Below, piece after piece: positions 63,490 through 64,000 of a DNA stretch of 64,000 nt. The stretch covers positions 1-64,000 of the forward strand of contig JAITRC010000006.1 in the NCBI GenBank assembly GCA_031288615.1, read 5' to 3'. Positions within the stretch are counted from its first letter, which is position 1. Every line of letters starts with the position of its first letter. Source of the stretch: Tannerellaceae bacterium (GTDB lineage: Bacteria > Bacteroidota > Bacteroidia > Bacteroidales > Tannerellaceae). The position numbers and the translations under genes are program-made. The notes below the pieces were generated by a model, which saw only the letters and a program-made list of their open reading frames with translations, was not told where the DNA came from and did no database searches.

Positions 63490-64000
63490 ATGCCAATTTC
63501 ATGGATAATATTTATCGGTACAGCCATTCTTAGCTGGGTGGTCTCTGCCCGATTGAAACACAAGTTTGAGAAGTACTCACAGGTGGCCTTGCCCAGTGGC
63601 CTGACGGGGAAACAGGTTGCTGAGAGGATGCTACGCGACAACGGCATTTACGATGTGTCCGTAATTTCCGTTCAGGGACAATTGACGGATCATTATAACC
63701 CTGTGAATAAGACCGTCAATCTCAGCGAATCGGTGTATAGCGGTTACAGCGTGGCGGCAGCAGCCGTAGCGGCGCATGAGTGCGGTCACGCGGTTCAACA
63801 TGCCAGGGCCTATGCGCCTTTGCAGATGCGTTCTGCTCTTGTTCCCATTGTGTCATTTTCATCAAACATAATGACCTGGGTCATTCTCGGAGGAATGTTA
63901 ATGCTCAATACTTTTCCCGGTCTCCTTTTGTTCGGTATCATACTTTTCGCGACCACCACACTGTTTAGTTTTATTACTCTGCCTGTGGAGATCAATGCCA
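63490..64000 (+). CDS. Membrane zinc metallopeptidase (YugP-like), 5' part
   Basis: The gene starts at an ATG 17 bp after purA and runs off the window edge; about 170 residues are visible. It has a hydrophobic start, the zinc-binding HECGH at residues 96-100, preceded by VAAAAVAA, and two further membrane segments (about 118-150). This matches the neutral zinc metallopeptidase family with YugP. Substrate unknown. Confidence 0.85.
   Translation, partial: MPISWIIFIGTAILSWVVSARLKHKFEKYSQVALPSGLTGKQVAERMLRDNGIYDVSVISVQGQLTDHYNPVNKTVNLSESVYSGYSVAAAAVAAHECGHAVQHARAYAPLQMRSALVPIVSFSSNIMTWVILGGMLMLNTFPGLLLFGIILFATTTLFSFITLPVEINA

Overview
The window looks like a chromosomal segment of a Bacteroidota, most likely a Bacteroidales. 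The evidence is many Bacteroidota-type -7 promoter boxes (TAnnTTTG) directly before genes, surface proteins ending in type IX secretion (T9SS)-like sorting tails, Wzi-type and DUF799/CsgG-type envelope proteins, a carboxynorspermidine decarboxylase, and a YjgP/YjgQ permease. No rRNA, tRNA or CRISPR array was seen. Base composition is patchy. The + strand is C-rich from 1 to about 30 kb whatever the gene orientation, G-rich from about 31 to 38 kb, C-rich again from about 41 to 52 kb, and G-rich from about 52 to 60 kb. Two short segments around purB break this pattern and look imported.

Layout. 1-4.8 kb: end of a porin, then argH, a Rieske-like lipoprotein, recN and an Lrp-type regulator. 4.8-10.5 kb: purB, bracketed by two insertions. 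One carries an AlbA/ATPase-type gene between perfect 51-bp direct repeats made of the lrp promoter. The other carries a four-lipoprotein CsgG operon between perfect 23-bp repeats made of the last codons of purB. 10.5-11.2 kb: a non-coding stretch with 55-bp tandem repeats. 11.2-23.6 kb: three pairs of tiny membrane proteins, two giant paralogous surface proteins, an AspT-type transporter and an MFS sugar transporter. 23.6-31.2 kb (- strand): YitT, glucosamine-6-P deaminase, HD hydrolase, TonB, a YqaA-like protein, an unknown membrane protein, a glycogen debranching enzyme and NspC. 31.2-35.3 kb: an LptG-type permease fused to a YraN domain, aroK, a small membrane protein, exonuclease III and pyrH. 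35.3-41.1 kb (- strand): a long operon thrS-infC-rpmI-rplT-mnmA-acyltransferase-epimerase. 41.1-46.5 kb: ilvD-ilvB-ilvN-ilvC behind a leader-peptide attenuator. 46.4-48.4 kb: two secreted enzymes. 48.5-52 kb: a 14-residue-repeat surface protein and a papain-type peptidase. 52-57.4 kb: a truncated rimP, ruvA, TolC, a lipid A acyltransferase and a glycosyltransferase fused to a Wzi-like barrel. 57.4-64 kb: an oxidoreductase, another T9SS-type surface protein, a Fur regulator, purA and the start of a zinc metallopeptidase.

The most notable points are the two repeat-bounded cassettes flanking purB, each of which uses host gene sequence as its own promoter or C-terminus; the repeated 'tiny membrane pair plus giant surface protein' module; a textbook-like ilv transcription attenuator; and two gene fusions joining normally separate proteins (LptG-YraN and GT2-Wzi). 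All family assignments come from reading motifs and gene order by eye, without database searches.
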